Positions 46,399 to 56,044 of a DNA stretch of 64,000 bases are shown piece by piece (positions within the stretch are counted from its first letter, which is position 1; each line of letters opens with the position of its first letter). The translations under genes and the position numbers were made by a program. The notes under the pieces were generated by a model, which saw only the letters and a program-made list of their open reading frames with translations, had not been told where the DNA came from and did no database searches. The DNA comes from Bacteroidales bacterium (GTDB taxonomy: Bacteria; Bacteroidota; Bacteroidia; Bacteroidales; P3), in assembly GCA_016283175.1 (NCBI GenBank), contig JAEEMK010000078.1, forward strand, positions 1-64,000. The letters run 5' to 3'.

Positions 46399-47871
46399 TT
46401 ATTTGTCTGAAATTTGATTTTCAGAATGTTTTTGTTTCTTTTCGGAAAAGACGTCAAGAGAAACAACTGCGGCCGTAAAAGTCCAGAAAGGCACCGACAG
46501 TTTGTCGGTATCCAAAAAATTGTTGAAGATGCCGTGGATATAATAAGTCAATAAACTAAGCGTAAGAGCCAACGCGAGCCGGGCAATCCTTGGATCGGCG
46601 GCAGAGCGATAAAGGTGTACGCCAGTGACAAAGGTGGCAAGGAAGATGCAAAGTATCAGCGCAGCTCCAGGAACACCCTGCTCAGTTAACGGTCCAATAT
46701 ATTCGCTGTGGGCATTGCCACGGTTGCCTGAATTTGTACTGATAACCGACAGCTGGTAGCTGCGTTGGTATCCGGCGTATAAAAACTGATATGTTCCGGG
46801 GCCGCATCCGAGCAGCGGACGTTCTTTGAACATTCGCATTGCCGACGCCCAACGGTTGAGGCGTTCAAGGTTGGAGGCATCGGTCGAAATATTGGATATC
46901 GACTTGACCTGCCCCGAAAGGTCATAGGACGAATCCTGCTTGTTTTTGCCAAGCTTGTAAAGCACATCCGACTGATAGAAAAAAAATAACGACGCACCAA
47001 AAGCAAACAACAGTACAAGCCAACGCACCTTCATCCCCATTCGGATAGCGAAATAGACTCCAATGGCACCAATGACACTAATCCACGCAGCACGCGAGTA
47101 GGAAAAGAAAAGTCCCACTAGCAGTAATGCAAAAGCTGCCATCAATAAAGGGCGCAAAACTGTGGACGAGGCTCGTTTACCCTCTCCGTCAGGTACTATC
47201 ATATAGTGGAAGGCGATGGGGACAAACAATGCTATTACGCATCCGTATGCAGTATGGTCGTTATAGAAAGGTTGCATCACACGGTGAAGGGTTTGCAAGT
47301 CGTGAAAGTTTCCCAACGTTTTTGCCGTTGAAATCAGTATCACAACAATTAGCGATATGGCGTAGCAGTAGAAAAATTGCTTGACACGCTTGCTGTTGCG
47401 GAATATCTGCGAAGACGCAAAAAAGAAAGGAATGACAAACCATAGTCGTGCTGCGAAGTATTTGAACGAAACGTCAGGCATCTGCGACGTTGCAGATGTG
47501 ACCAGCATCCATACAAGCATCGCAAGAACTGCAATAGTCACAGGATGCTGCAATATACGGCGGTCGAAACTACGTTCGACAAGCACACGGAAAAGGAACA
47601 TCACCGTGAAAAGTATCATCATCGGCTCAACAGGCATTGAAAGTTCCATTCCTGGCAACAGTGCAAAATCAACCGCAAACGGTGTCAGCAGCGCTATTAC
47701 AAGCAGTCCTGTTTCAAACCTCATTATGAATAGAGCGAGTACAAGTCCTGCCAAAGGCAAAAGAAATAGCCAATAAATATCGCGTGAGAGCATAAAGAAA
47801 TTCAACACAAGATATGCCGCTGTAACCACAACGGCAGCAACGAGTGCGCTGTTTTTCTTAAACCAAGCCAT
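46399..47871 (-). CDS. O-antigen ligase/polymerase (Wzy/WaaL-type) membrane protein
   Basis: 490 residues with about eleven hydrophobic helices. A large loop (about 330-400) with RPLLGCGPGTYQFLYAGYQ and NAHSEYIGPLTEQGVPGA is the Wzy_C signature region of O-antigen ligases and polymerases. The gene follows a Wzz-like chain-length gene by 50 bp, which favours a polysaccharide polymerase, but ligase function is also possible. Confidence 0.88.
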   Translation of the reverse strand: MAWFKKNSALVAAVVVTAAYLVLNFFMLSRDIYWLFLLPLAGLVLALFIMRFETGLLVIALLTPFAVDFALLPGMELSMPVEPMMILFTVMFLFRVLVERSFDRRILQHPVTIAVLAMLVWMLVTSATSQMPDVSFKYFAARLWFVIPFFFASSQIFRNSKRVKQFFYCYAISLIVVILISTAKTLGNFHDLQTLHRVMQPFYNDHTAYGCVIALFVPIAFHYMIVPDGEGKRASSTVLRPLLMAAFALLLVGLFFSYSRAAWISVIGAIGVYFAIRMGMKVRWLVLLFAFGASLFFFYQSDVLYKLGKNKQDSSYDLSGQVKSISNISTDASNLERLNRWASAMRMFKERPLLGCGPGTYQFLYAGYQRSYQLSVISTNSGNRGNAHSEYIGPLTEQGVPGAALILCIFLATFVTGVHLYRSAADPRIARLALALTLSLLTYYIHGIFNNFLDTDKLSVPFWTFTAAVVSLDVFSEKKQKHSENQISDK

Positions 47872-47921
47872 ATTTTTATTGACTTTGGATTGTTGCGTTT
47901 TGAAGTCTTACTTTCAAAACA

Positions 47922-48797
47922 TCATTTTTCTTCTTCTTTTTTTTCGCTTTTAATGCGGTCGGCAATAAGCAGCATAAGTATACAGATTGCCAGAGCCCCA
48001 ATGGTGCCAAGCAAAACAATGACAGCACGTTTGGGATATGCCTTTTTGTCAGCCGGTGTTGCCTTGTCAAGCCAGAATTTATAACTAACTGGACGTGCCA
48101 TATCGACCTTTGTCTGCGACATACGTGTCTGTATTTCTGCCAGTTCTTTAGTCTTGTCGCTTATAAGTTCTGCAACACCGAAACGACTCTTGTCTTTGCG
48201 AAGCGTGTCTTCAAGCGAGCGTATGTCAGCCTCAATCTCAGCACATACATCCTGCATAATCAAATATGCGTCACGCGAACGGTCCTGTTGTATACGGCTT
48301 GTGAGAGTATCATAGTTGGAAGCCATAAAGTTGGCTATGTCGGCAGCCCACTGTGGATCGACGTCAAGAACAGATATTTCAACACCGAGAAACTCCGTAC
48401 GACGAACACTGACATTGCTGCGATAGGCCTCGTGGAGTTTAAAAAGCTTCTGTGGGTCGTCGCTGCCAATTCCATAATGTTCCATCATATTGAAGCGACG
48501 ACATACATCGTCCTCCATCGATTGCGAAGAAAGTATTTGTATGGCATACTCACAGTCGCGCTCTATTCCGTAGTCCATATAGTCCAAGCTGTAGCGTTCA
48601 GCAAGTATGGCTTTCGACAGGCGATTGGAACTTGTCGGGAACAATATAGCAGACGACTTGAAACGCGGTGTCACCATCAGCGAAGCCACAACAGAAACAA
48701 CTGCCGCAATGACGAAAACACACGTAAGCAGTTTCCAATGTCTTTTGAAGAAATTCAACGAGTTCTTAAACTCGTAGTTGTTGCCAAAATCGTTCAT
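47922..48797 (-). CDS. Wzz-type polysaccharide chain-length determinant
   Basis: 291 residues. Two membrane segments (about 20-40 and 262-281) enclose a periplasmic coiled-coil domain (LEDTLRKDKSRFGVAELISDKTKELAEIQTRMSQTK region, about 195-235). The N-terminal Wzz fold has FKSSAILFPTSSN, and the usual Pro-rich stretch before the second helix is short (ATPADKKAYPKRA). No kinase domain. It regulates the chain length made by the Wzy protein encoded downstream. Ends in a Lys/Glu tail. Confidence 0.85.
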   Translation of the reverse strand: MNDFGNNYEFKNSLNFFKRHWKLLTCVFVIAAVVSVVASLMVTPRFKSSAILFPTSSNRLSKAILAERYSLDYMDYGIERDCEYAIQILSSQSMEDDVCRRFNMMEHYGIGSDDPQKLFKLHEAYRSNVSVRRTEFLGVEISVLDVDPQWAADIANFMASNYDTLTSRIQQDRSRDAYLIMQDVCAEIEADIRSLEDTLRKDKSRFGVAELISDKTKELAEIQTRMSQTKVDMARPVSYKFWLDKATPADKKAYPKRAVIVLLGTIGALAICILMLLIADRIKSEKKEEEK

Positions 48798-48895
48798 ATT
48801 GAGGATTTAAATGTTTATTGATTAATGGGTTTTAGTGTTAAACGGACATCTGTAATTATAAGTAACACATCTGATTATTAGGGTTCAGTCGCTTT

Positions 48896-50137
48896 TCACC
48901 AGCTCATCGGCTCCGATTCTGTTTTATATTCCAAACCTTTCTCCGGACGACTACAGTTGCTCATATTGCGCTGTATGCTGTCTATTTGCGCCTGGGTCAT
49001 AGGGATGCCGTCATCTTCGATAAAACGTTTTTTCCAATAAGGGAATGCCGAAGCCAAGTCGCCGGAATAGTAAAAATCGAAACCTATGGCACCAAAGGTG
49101 TAAAGATGCCCGTCAACACTGATATGTGAGCCGCCACAGCGAGGAGCACCGTGAGGATGAGACTGTGAAAAACCAACATTGAAAAGTGTACACAGTATGT
49201 CAGGACGGTCTGAAATGTCGAAACCGGCCCGACGCCACTGCAGCATTGTCTGATGAAGAATGCAGCCCGTATAAATATATGAATAAAGGTGATTGCGATA
49301 GTCCACCAAACGGTTGTAGCGTTCCATCTCGTGGTTGTCGGTGGCAAAATCAAGTATGTTCTCGTAGTGCTTGCCCATATAGAATTCAGAAGTACTGTCC
49401 TTCAAATGAGCCTCCACAGCTTTGGCCGTGTGCTCCTTGATGCCGTTGACACCATATGAGAACTGCGACTGGACAGAAAGCATCTTGACCGGACCAAGGT
49501 ATTTCTTTACCATCTCGCGGTTGCTGTTGAACAAGCGGATTTGTTCACCAACGAGACAGGCAACTATCAAACGTGGTTCAACACCCGTTATCCGGCCAGC
49601 CTCGATCAATAGCGCACTGTCTTTCATAATGGAAGGCTTGAGCATCTCCCATTCTGTTGTCGCCATCCAAGGTATCACCGTGGGCGATTGCATCGCTTTG
49701 CGACTGTCATATACCTTTTTCAATTGCTGCAAAAGCTGATTGTAGGCATCGCTGCTGTCGGTGTATAGTGAAGCGGCCGAAATCATACGGTCTACAACAA
49801 GGGGATTGTCGCTTTGTTCGGCGGCTTCCAATATCAGATGGGCATTTTCTGGATAGAACTTGCCAAATGCAGCCAACTTCAGATACTGTTCCAGCCACAC
49901 TGCATTGCGTTGCTGCGGTGTCAGTTCTGCATCTTCGAGTTCTTCCCGTTCGGAGACACTCATCAAGTAGCGGTAGTTTTCATCCACCCCACCCTTGTTG
50001 TTGGTCAATCCCAGTTTAAAGATAGCCCACGCAGCTATGATACCAAATCCAGCCAGGGCAAACGCATAGACAACAATGTTGAAAATGCGTCTGCCTAGTG
50101 GCGGTTTGATTGTCTGTTTTGATTTAGGGTTCTGCAT
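48896..50137 (-). CDS. Membrane-anchored protein with lysozyme-like fold region, function unknown
   Basis: 413 residues. One N-terminal membrane helix (about 19-41). The central part AGRITGVEPRLIVACLVGEQIRL (about 180-202) followed by a long helix, QSQFSYGVNGIKEHTA and a late GGSHISVDGHLYTFG resembles transglycosylase domains, with Glu198 as possible acid; this is a reading by eye and moderate at best. The C-terminal half has many aromatic residues. It lies 98 bp upstream of the wzz-like gene on the same strand, within the envelope gene row. Confidence 0.5.
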   Translation of the reverse strand: MQNPKSKQTIKPPLGRRIFNIVVYAFALAGFGIIAAWAIFKLGLTNNKGGVDENYRYLMSVSEREELEDAELTPQQRNAVWLEQYLKLAAFGKFYPENAHLILEAAEQSDNPLVVDRMISAASLYTDSSDAYNQLLQQLKKVYDSRKAMQSPTVIPWMATTEWEMLKPSIMKDSALLIEAGRITGVEPRLIVACLVGEQIRLFNSNREMVKKYLGPVKMLSVQSQFSYGVNGIKEHTAKAVEAHLKDSTSEFYMGKHYENILDFATDNHEMERYNRLVDYRNHLYSYIYTGCILHQTMLQWRRAGFDISDRPDILCTLFNVGFSQSHPHGAPRCGGSHISVDGHLYTFGAIGFDFYYSGDLASAFPYWKKRFIEDDGIPMTQAQIDSIQRNMSNCSRPEKGLEYKTESEPMSW

Positions 50138-50179
50138 TTCAGTAATTCAGCAGATTATTATTCTCCTTACTCGATAACG

Positions 50180-51580
50180 TCAGCAAAGCATCGGTTGGAC
50201 AGAAGGAATATAAGCCAGTTCACGTAAAAATTCAACTTTCTCGAAGAGAGTGACATCCATTATCACAAAGACTATGGCACCAGCAATGTAGCCAGCGAAA
50301 GCCAAAAGGGTGATTTTCTTGAGATACCAAATGAAATCGATTTTCTCCATTCCCATAACGGCGACGCCGGCAGCCGAACCAATAATGAGGAGGCTTCCGC
50401 CAGTACCGGCACAGTAGGCCAAGAACTCCCAGAAGGGATGGTTGACAGCAAAGATGACATCACCGCCGGAGATGGGATACATACCCTGGACAGCAGCTAC
50501 CAGCGGCACATTGTCGACGATAGACGAAAGAATACCGATAATCAGGTCAATGACAAAGAAACCTACGGGTTCGTCACCAATGTTCATACCGAGGAAAGTA
50601 TCGTTAAGTCCCTGGGCAAGGCCGCCAAGGATGCCGGCCACCTTCAGGCAGGATACTGCCATCAGAATACCAAGGAAGAAGAGAATTGTCGGCACGTCGA
50701 CGTGCTCAAGGGTACTGACAGCGGTGGGCAGTTTGTGTTCCTTGGAATACTTGCGGCTCAAAATTTCGGTGGTTACCCAAAGAATTGAAAGGCCGAACAG
50801 CATACCAAGATAAGGAGGCAGATGAGTGATAGTCTTGAAAACAGGTACAAAGACCAGGGCACAGACACCCATTACAAGTACAAGAATGCGGAAGTTGCGT
50901 GGAACCTGCATACCTTCACTTTGTTCCGTGGGACGTTCGATGTCGCCTTTCAGCGTGAAGCCTATCAGCCACACGGGAACAGCCATACACGCAAGGCTGG
51001 CAAACAGCGTTTTGACTATAATGTTGACTGTCGTCACCTCGCCTTTGATCCAGAGCATAATGGTCGTAACGTCACCAATCGGGCTCCAAGCGCCTCCTGC
51101 ATTGGCGGCAAGAATGACCATTCCGGCAAACAGCCAACGCTCTTTCTTGTCGGCAATAAGTTTGCGCAGCAGAGCAACCATCACGATAGCAGTGGTCATA
51201 TTATCCAGCAGTGCCGACAGGAAAAAAGTCAGTATGGATATAATCCACAGCAGTCTCTTCTTGTTTGTGGTCTTAATCTTGTCGGTAATAATTGTAAAAC
51301 CCTGATAGTCCTCAATCAGGGTAACAATCGTCATTGCACCAAGCAAGAAGAAGACAATTTCTGCCGTCTCACCAAGGTTCTCAATAAGGTTGCCTGTCAT
51401 AAAGGCGCGCCATTCCTCGATGTCGAGTGTGGGATCGAATGCAACGTGGCAAAATGAAAATATTGCCCACGTCAGCACACCAAGCAACAATGCTGTTGCA
51501 GTTTTGTTTATTTTCAGCGGATGTTCGAGCGCAATGCAGGCATATCCGATGATAAATACAGTTACTAGTGTTACAACCAT
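50180..51580 (-). CDS. nhaD: Na+/H+ antiporter, NhaD family
   Basis: 466 residues, about twelve membrane helices. Motifs typical of NhaD in the IT superfamily: FFLLGAMTIVTLIEDYQGF, LLDNMTTAIVMVALLRKLI, ANAGGAWSPIGDVTTIMLWI and IDLIIGILSSIVDNVPLVAAV with paired Asp/Asn. It exports Na+ in exchange for protons, which goes with the Na+-coupled pyrophosphatase further right. It follows yidC by 39 bp on the same strand. Confidence 0.93.
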   Translation of the reverse strand: MVVTLVTVFIIGYACIALEHPLKINKTATALLLGVLTWAIFSFCHVAFDPTLDIEEWRAFMTGNLIENLGETAEIVFFLLGAMTIVTLIEDYQGFTIITDKIKTTNKKRLLWIISILTFFLSALLDNMTTAIVMVALLRKLIADKKERWLFAGMVILAANAGGAWSPIGDVTTIMLWIKGEVTTVNIIVKTLFASLACMAVPVWLIGFTLKGDIERPTEQSEGMQVPRNFRILVLVMGVCALVFVPVFKTITHLPPYLGMLFGLSILWVTTEILSRKYSKEHKLPTAVSTLEHVDVPTILFFLGILMAVSCLKVAGILGGLAQGLNDTFLGMNIGDEPVGFFVIDLIIGILSSIVDNVPLVAAVQGMYPISGGDVIFAVNHPFWEFLAYCAGTGGSLLIIGSAAGVAVMGMEKIDFIWYLKKITLLAFAGYIAGAIVFVIMDVTLFEKVEFLRELAYIPSVQPMLC

Positions 51581-51619
51581 CTTATCAGTATTTTTTTATT
51601 GTTAGTTTTCTATTTGTTG

Positions 51620-53629
51620 TTATTTGCGTCTCTGCTGTTGTTTCTGCATCTCCTCACTCATACGCTGCATCTCCTCGAGACGCTGCTGGAACTTCGATTT
51701 CTTCTGCGGCTTGCCTTTGCCGGCAGCCTCGGCTTTAGCCATTCTGGCACGCACCTTGTCTTCGGTCAAAATGGCTCTGATGCCGAACATCTGGGCCATC
51801 GAAAGCAGAAGGTTGAAGAAATAGTAGATATTCAACGCCGCCGATTGGCTGTTGAAGATGAACAGCATCATAAACGGCATAAAGTACATCATAAACTTCA
51901 TTCCCGGCATCGAAGCCTGACCCTGCTGCTGCTTCATCGTGTATACAGTGTAAAGGAACTGCATAGCGAACATCAGCAGGCAGAACAGACTGATGTGGTC
52001 GCCGTAGAGCGGTATGTTGAACGGCAGGTTCAATATTGAGTCGTAGCTCGACAAGTCGTCGCACCACAGGAAAGGCTGCTGGCGCAACTCGATAGATGCA
52101 GGATAGAAACGGAACATAGCGTAGATGATAGGCAACTGCAGTAACATCGGCAGACAGCCGGCCATCGGGTTGATGCCCGCCTTCTTCTGCAAGGCCGACA
52201 TAGCCTGCTGCTTCTGCATAGCCTGTTCCTGCTTGGGGAACTTCTTGTTGATGGCCTCCATCTCAGGTTTCAGGTGGCGCATAACGGCTCCGGTCTTGTA
52301 GCTGTTCCAAGTCAATGGCGAAATAACCACCTTCAGCAAAATCGTCAGCACAATGATGATTAGGCCGTAGTTCCAGCCAAAGCCTTCGAGGAAGTTGAAC
52401 ACCGGAATGATGGCAAAACGGCTTACCCACTGCGTCAGGAAAAAGCCCCAGCCCAACGGCAGTATGCGCTCAAAGCCACGATCCATATCCTTCAAAAGGC
52501 GATACTTGTTGGGACCGTAGTACATACGCATATCCATCGTGAAATCGTCGGCCGTGGCATCGTAGTCGCAACCCAGCGTGCTGCTCATATCGCACAGATA
52601 GCTGTCGTCGTCCTTGCCACGGTTGGTGCTCACCTTCAACTGCTGCGCATTGCGGAAACCATTCTCCGACATCAGTATTGCGCAGAAAAACTGCTGTTTG
52701 TATGCCACCCAGTCGAGGGGCGTGGTAATCTGCTTTTCGTCGTCGCGACCATCCTTCAAACAATCGGGGTTGTCGCCGCTGTTCTTATAATAGAGTGTGG
52801 TGTAGAAACGCTCGCTGTCCTTGTTGCGGTTGGCGTTCTTGCCCTTCTGGCTGCGGTCGAACTGCTCCTGACGGTTCAAACTGTTCTGCCAGTTCAGCGT
52901 CAGGTTGGGCGAAACACTCATATAGTCCTTGATATTGTGGAAATTGACATCAAAGTCAACCTCATAGCTGTCGTGATAGAAGACATAGCGGAACTCGAGA
53001 TAGGCATCGCTGTTCGCTGCAGTGGAATCATTGCCTCCTACAAAAGCCCTGAAACTCAACATCAGTGAATCACCCTCACCGACTTCCAGTTCGGTGTTTT
53101 CCGACACTCTTTCGCCATTGCAGTACAGGGCAAAAGGTATCATCTTGGTGTTGACCACATCGTTGCGCGAGTCGACAAACACAAGATCCATATTGTTGGG
53201 ATTGGGAGTGATGATCTCCAAATCGCCGTTTTCGAAAGTATTGTAGTCGTTCAACACCACCTTCTGCACCGAAGCGCCAAGGCTCTGCAACTCAGTGCGC
53301 ATCAACTTGTTCTTGACGGTAACGTTGATGCGGCTATTGCCGCTGTTGGAGGCAAACTGACCGAGGTTGCCCTTTATAACGTCGTTCAGTACGCCTGTGC
53401 TGTCTTTGAACGAAGTGTCGTAGACAGCAAGCTGGAGCAGCGAGTCTTGCAACTGTTTCTGTTCAGCCTCAACACGGGCCAGCGAGTCGGCACGCATCCG
53501 TTCCACATAAATCAGCGAATCCTGCTTGCGACGAGCGGCAATCTCTTCATCACTCGGCTTAATCCAAAACATATAACCCAGAAAAATCAGGAAAATAAGC
53601 ACCAAGCCGACAATAGATTTTTTATCCAT
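51620..53629 (-). CDS. yidC: Membrane protein insertase YidC
   Basis: 669 residues. An N-terminal membrane anchor (6-21), a large periplasmic beta domain (about 60-390) and a C-terminal 60KD_IMP domain with five helices (LIIIVLTILLKVVISPLTWNSYKTGAVMRHLKPEMEAINKKF and GCLPMLLQLPIIYAMFRFYPASIELR). The tail is Lys/Gln/Arg-rich, as in ribosome-binding YidC C-termini. It inserts membrane proteins alone or with SecYEG. A TAAATTTG box (53699-53692) stands 63 bp before the start. Confidence 0.97.
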   Translation of the reverse strand: MDKKSIVGLVLIFLIFLGYMFWIKPSDEEIAARRKQDSLIYVERMRADSLARVEAEQKQLQDSLLQLAVYDTSFKDSTGVLNDVIKGNLGQFASNSGNSRINVTVKNKLMRTELQSLGASVQKVVLNDYNTFENGDLEIITPNPNNMDLVFVDSRNDVVNTKMIPFALYCNGERVSENTELEVGEGDSLMLSFRAFVGGNDSTAANSDAYLEFRYVFYHDSYEVDFDVNFHNIKDYMSVSPNLTLNWQNSLNRQEQFDRSQKGKNANRNKDSERFYTTLYYKNSGDNPDCLKDGRDDEKQITTPLDWVAYKQQFFCAILMSENGFRNAQQLKVSTNRGKDDDSYLCDMSSTLGCDYDATADDFTMDMRMYYGPNKYRLLKDMDRGFERILPLGWGFFLTQWVSRFAIIPVFNFLEGFGWNYGLIIIVLTILLKVVISPLTWNSYKTGAVMRHLKPEMEAINKKFPKQEQAMQKQQAMSALQKKAGINPMAGCLPMLLQLPIIYAMFRFYPASIELRQQPFLWCDDLSSYDSILNLPFNIPLYGDHISLFCLLMFAMQFLYTVYTMKQQQGQASMPGMKFMMYFMPFMMLFIFNSQSAALNIYYFFNLLLSMAQMFGIRAILTEDKVRARMAKAEAAGKGKPQKKSKFQQRLEEMQRMSEEMQKQQQRRK

Positions 53630-53691
53630 ATACGATTAAAATATTGTTATTCTGTTTATTAAATAAATCACGCGTTTTTATTATGAAATTG

Positions 53692-53699
53692 CAAATTTA
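53692..53699 (-). promoter_or_regulatory. yidC promoter -7 box
   Basis: TAAATTTG on the minus strand fits TAnnTTTG; a TTTG at the -33 distance is not clear. The surrounding 272 bp up to the palindrome are AT-rich and contain no gene. Confidence 0.45.
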
Positions 53700-53901
53700 C
53701 ACAAAATAATTGAATATCGAATATAAAAACTGTTTCTTGAATAAAAATACATAAATTGCAGTTTGCAAATGACAGCAACATCTTGGCAAAACCGGTTGTT
53801 TTATTTCATTCACATCTCACTTTCAATCGCTTACAAGTGTAATTGTATCAATATGTTTCACAAGTTTCATTTACTGTTGAAAACGATTTTTCCGATATAC
53901 A

Positions 53902-54012
53902 TTCCCTGGCATATGTACAGTATTTGTACAGTATATGTACAGTATATGTACGCTTCTAAAGCGTACATATACTGTACATATACTGTACAAATACTGTACA
54001 TATGCCAGGGAA
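53902..54012. repeat. 111-bp perfect palindrome, copy 3 of 3 (opposite loop orientation)
   Basis: Arms 53902-53955 and 53959-54012 are exactly complementary over 54 bases. The arm sequence equals that of copy 2, including the outermost TTTG variant, but the loop is CTA, the complement of TAG, so the element lies in the opposite orientation. It sits between the stop-side of the SRPBCC gene and the start of yidC. Confidence 0.95.
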
Positions 54013-54077
54013 AAACCAAAAAAAAGACACTTGAACCTGACAGCAAGGCAACCCGAATTGACAGCGTAGCAACAGGC

Positions 54078-54107
54078 AAAAAAAAGCCCCGAAAGTGATT
54101 CGGGGCT
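54078..54107 (-). terminator. Terminator after the SRPBCC gene
   Basis: Minus strand: AGCCCCGAA, five-base loop, TTCGGGGCT, then eight T. It is about 30 bp after the stop at 54138. Confidence 0.85.
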
Positions 54108-54137
54108 GATGTTTTGAGATGAATGCCTTTCTGAAGA

Positions 54138-54551
54138 TTACAATCCTGCCGAATAATACTGGATTTGTTCGGCAATTTTGTCGAGAGCAGGGCGCAGCTT
54201 GGGTTTGAGCATCATCGTCATCATCGGGTTGCCACCTTCTATTTCGGCACGCACGACGACTTCGCATTCATTCTCGCTTACGGACAAAATGCCCATAACA
54301 AAACGGAATGGCAGCGGCGACGCCGAACCCGAAGCGGGCGATATGGCCACCGTAGTGTAAGGTGTGCGCTCGGCATACTGCAACGTAAGCTGCATAAATC
54401 CAGCGACTTTGAAGGAACAGGTGTTGCCATCGGTTTGGAATCCCTCTACCTGCGGCGGGAGCATCTTTTCAAAATTGCGGAAATCGCAAGCAAAGCTATA
54501 CAGTTTTTCTGCACTGCACTGTGCGATGACTTTTTTTGATTCTGCAGTCAT
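54138..54551 (-). CDS. SRPBCC-superfamily protein (polyketide cyclase/START-like)
   Basis: 137 residues, cytoplasmic. The helix-grip fold can be traced: KKVIAQCSAEKLYSFACDFRNFEKMLPP at the start, beta strands in the middle, and a C-terminal helix LRPALDKIAEQIQYY. Such domains bind hydrophobic ligands; the ligand is unknown. It follows pyrE by 29 bp, so it is probably co-transcribed. Confidence 0.8.
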   Translation of the reverse strand: MTAESKKVIAQCSAEKLYSFACDFRNFEKMLPPQVEGFQTDGNTCSFKVAGFMQLTLQYAERTPYTTVAISPASGSASPLPFRFVMGILSVSENECEVVVRAEIEGGNPMMTMMLKPKLRPALDKIAEQIQYYSAGL

Positions 54552-54580
54552 TTCTGTTTAATTGTATTTGGTTATCAGCA

Positions 54581-55225
54581 CTATTCGCCGTGTTCTTTTG
54601 ACCAGAGTTCCGGGTTTTCGCGCCAAGTCTTGAGCGATTCGAGGTCTTTTTCGAGGATGTATTCCTGTTCGCAGGCCACTTTTACAAGGGCATCGTAGTT
54701 GGTGAGGGTGTGCAGTTCGACGTTGGCGTCTTCGAAATTCTTGGCGGCGACAGCCAGACCGTAGGTGAAGATGGCAACCATACCCTTGACGATGCAACCT
54801 TTTTCGCGCAGGGCTTTAACGGCTATGAGCGAACTTTTGCCGGTAGAGACAAGGTCTTCGATAACGACTACCGTCTGTCCGCTGTGGATTTCGCCTTCGA
54901 TTTGGTTGGTGAGACCGTGTTTTTTCTCTTCGGAACGCACATAGACAAAGGGTTTGCCAAGTTCCTGTGCGACAAGTGCACCTTGGGCAATGCCGCCTGT
55001 GGCCACTCCGGCAATAACGTCGACGTCGCCAAAGGATTCATTTATAATTTCGACAAAATGCTGTCGTATATATGTACGTATTTCGGGATACGAGAGGGTC
55101 ACGCGGTTGTCGCAGTAGATTGGCGACTTGCGTCCCGAAGCCCAGGTGAAGGGATTGTCATTGTTCAATTTCACTGCTTTGACTTGAAGCAGGAAAGCAC
55201 TTGTTTGTTCGGCAGTTGCATTCAT
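54581..55225 (-). CDS. pyrE: Orotate phosphoribosyltransferase
   Basis: 214 residues. PRPP-binding motif VVVIEDLVSTGKSS, the substrate loop VRSEEKKHGLTNQIEG and the start FTWASGRKSPIYCDNR are typical. It converts orotate and PRPP to OMP in pyrimidine synthesis. A TATCTTTG box lies about 35 bp upstream on the minus strand (55266-55259). Confidence 0.96.
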   Translation of the reverse strand: MNATAEQTSAFLLQVKAVKLNNDNPFTWASGRKSPIYCDNRVTLSYPEIRTYIRQHFVEIINESFGDVDVIAGVATGGIAQGALVAQELGKPFVYVRSEEKKHGLTNQIEGEIHSGQTVVVIEDLVSTGKSSLIAVKALREKGCIVKGMVAIFTYGLAVAAKNFEDANVELHTLTNYDALVKVACEQEYILEKDLESLKTWRENPELWSKEHGE

Positions 55226-55258
55226 ATTTCTCTCTTAGGGAATTAATTTTTGAGAAGG

Positions 55259-55266
55259 CAAAGATA
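55259..55266 (-). promoter_or_regulatory. pyrE promoter -7 box
   Basis: TATCTTTG on the minus strand, matching TAnnTTTG, 34 bp before the pyrE start; no -33 TTTG recognised. Confidence 0.4.
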
Positions 55267-55302
55267 CAATTATTATTGAAAACGAAGAGCGAATATGTTG
55301 AA

Positions 55303-55923
55303 TTATTTATCAACAATTTTGATAAATGGCAATTGGTCAGCAATTTGGCTTACAATGTTGCGCATTGTTGCATAACTTGTCATCAGCCGTTGGCTCCACT
55401 CGTCGGCGTCGAGCCACTGCAGATCGGTGATGCCTTCTTCGGTTTGGGGTACAAGGCTATGGTTATGAGTCAGATGCATTGCATACCAGGAGGTCTGTTT
55501 GAAATGCCATCCCCCATAGAGGTTGTAAATGTGATAGGTTTTGAGCAGAAGCGGGCCGAGCGTGAGGCCGGAAAGCCCTGTTTCCTCTTCGGTTTCGCGG
55601 ATTGCAGCCTGGGCAAGTGTTTCGCCGGCTTCGACCTTGCCTTTAGGCAAATCGTAACGGTCGTTGCGCACCATCAGAAGCCGTCGGCCGTCGCTGTTGA
55701 CAACGATGCCGCCAGCGGCTTTGACAAAGATATAGTTGTCGTGCAGGTAATGCAGCAAAGAACGAAGGCTGGAACACCGCACAGCGATGTCGCGGTTGCC
55801 TTCGGTAAGTTGTTTGAAGCAGAGCGGCCAGTCGTTCTCGTCCATAGGCAGAATGTTGCCGCCGGGAATGTCAGCGTCAGTTGAAAGAAGATGAAGGGTG
55901 CGGTATTGAAAATGTATGTCCAT
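55303..55923 (-). CDS. NUDIX hydrolase
   Basis: 206 residues. The Nudix box GKVEAGETLAQAAIRETEEETG (within 22 residues, with the REx2EE core) is intact in the middle of the protein, and an N-terminal about 65-residue part precedes it. The substrate of NUDIX proteins cannot be told from the box. It lies head-to-head with dprA and 77 bp upstream of pyrE. Confidence 0.92.
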   Translation of the reverse strand: MDIHFQYRTLHLLSTDADIPGGNILPMDENDWPLCFKQLTEGNRDIAVRCSSLRSLLHYLHDNYIFVKAAGGIVVNSDGRRLLMVRNDRYDLPKGKVEAGETLAQAAIRETEEETGLSGLTLGPLLLKTYHIYNLYGGWHFKQTSWYAMHLTHNHSLVPQTEEGITDLQWLDADEWSQRLMTSYATMRNIVSQIADQLPFIKIVDK

Positions 55924-55992
55924 ACGAGTATTGATTTAGTGGTGCAAAATTAGTGTTTTTTTTTCAAACAGACGTTTTTAAAGTTTTTTTTG

Positions 55993-56000
55993 TAAATTTG
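55993..56000 (+). promoter_or_regulatory. dprA promoter -7 box
   Basis: TAAATTTG, 45 bp before the dprA start; -33 element not clear. A matching box of the NUDIX gene, TAATTTTG, lies on the other strand at 55952-55945. Confidence 0.4.
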
Positions 56001-56044
56001 CAGTCCAAAACATATTTAACACAAATTGGCAAACAATTTTTCAA

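Noticed and set aside
53902-54012. Palindrome read as a Rho-independent terminator
   Set aside because: The stem is far longer than usual, AT-rich units alternate with TGTAC, and no T run follows; a true terminator for the nearby gene is at 54078-54107.
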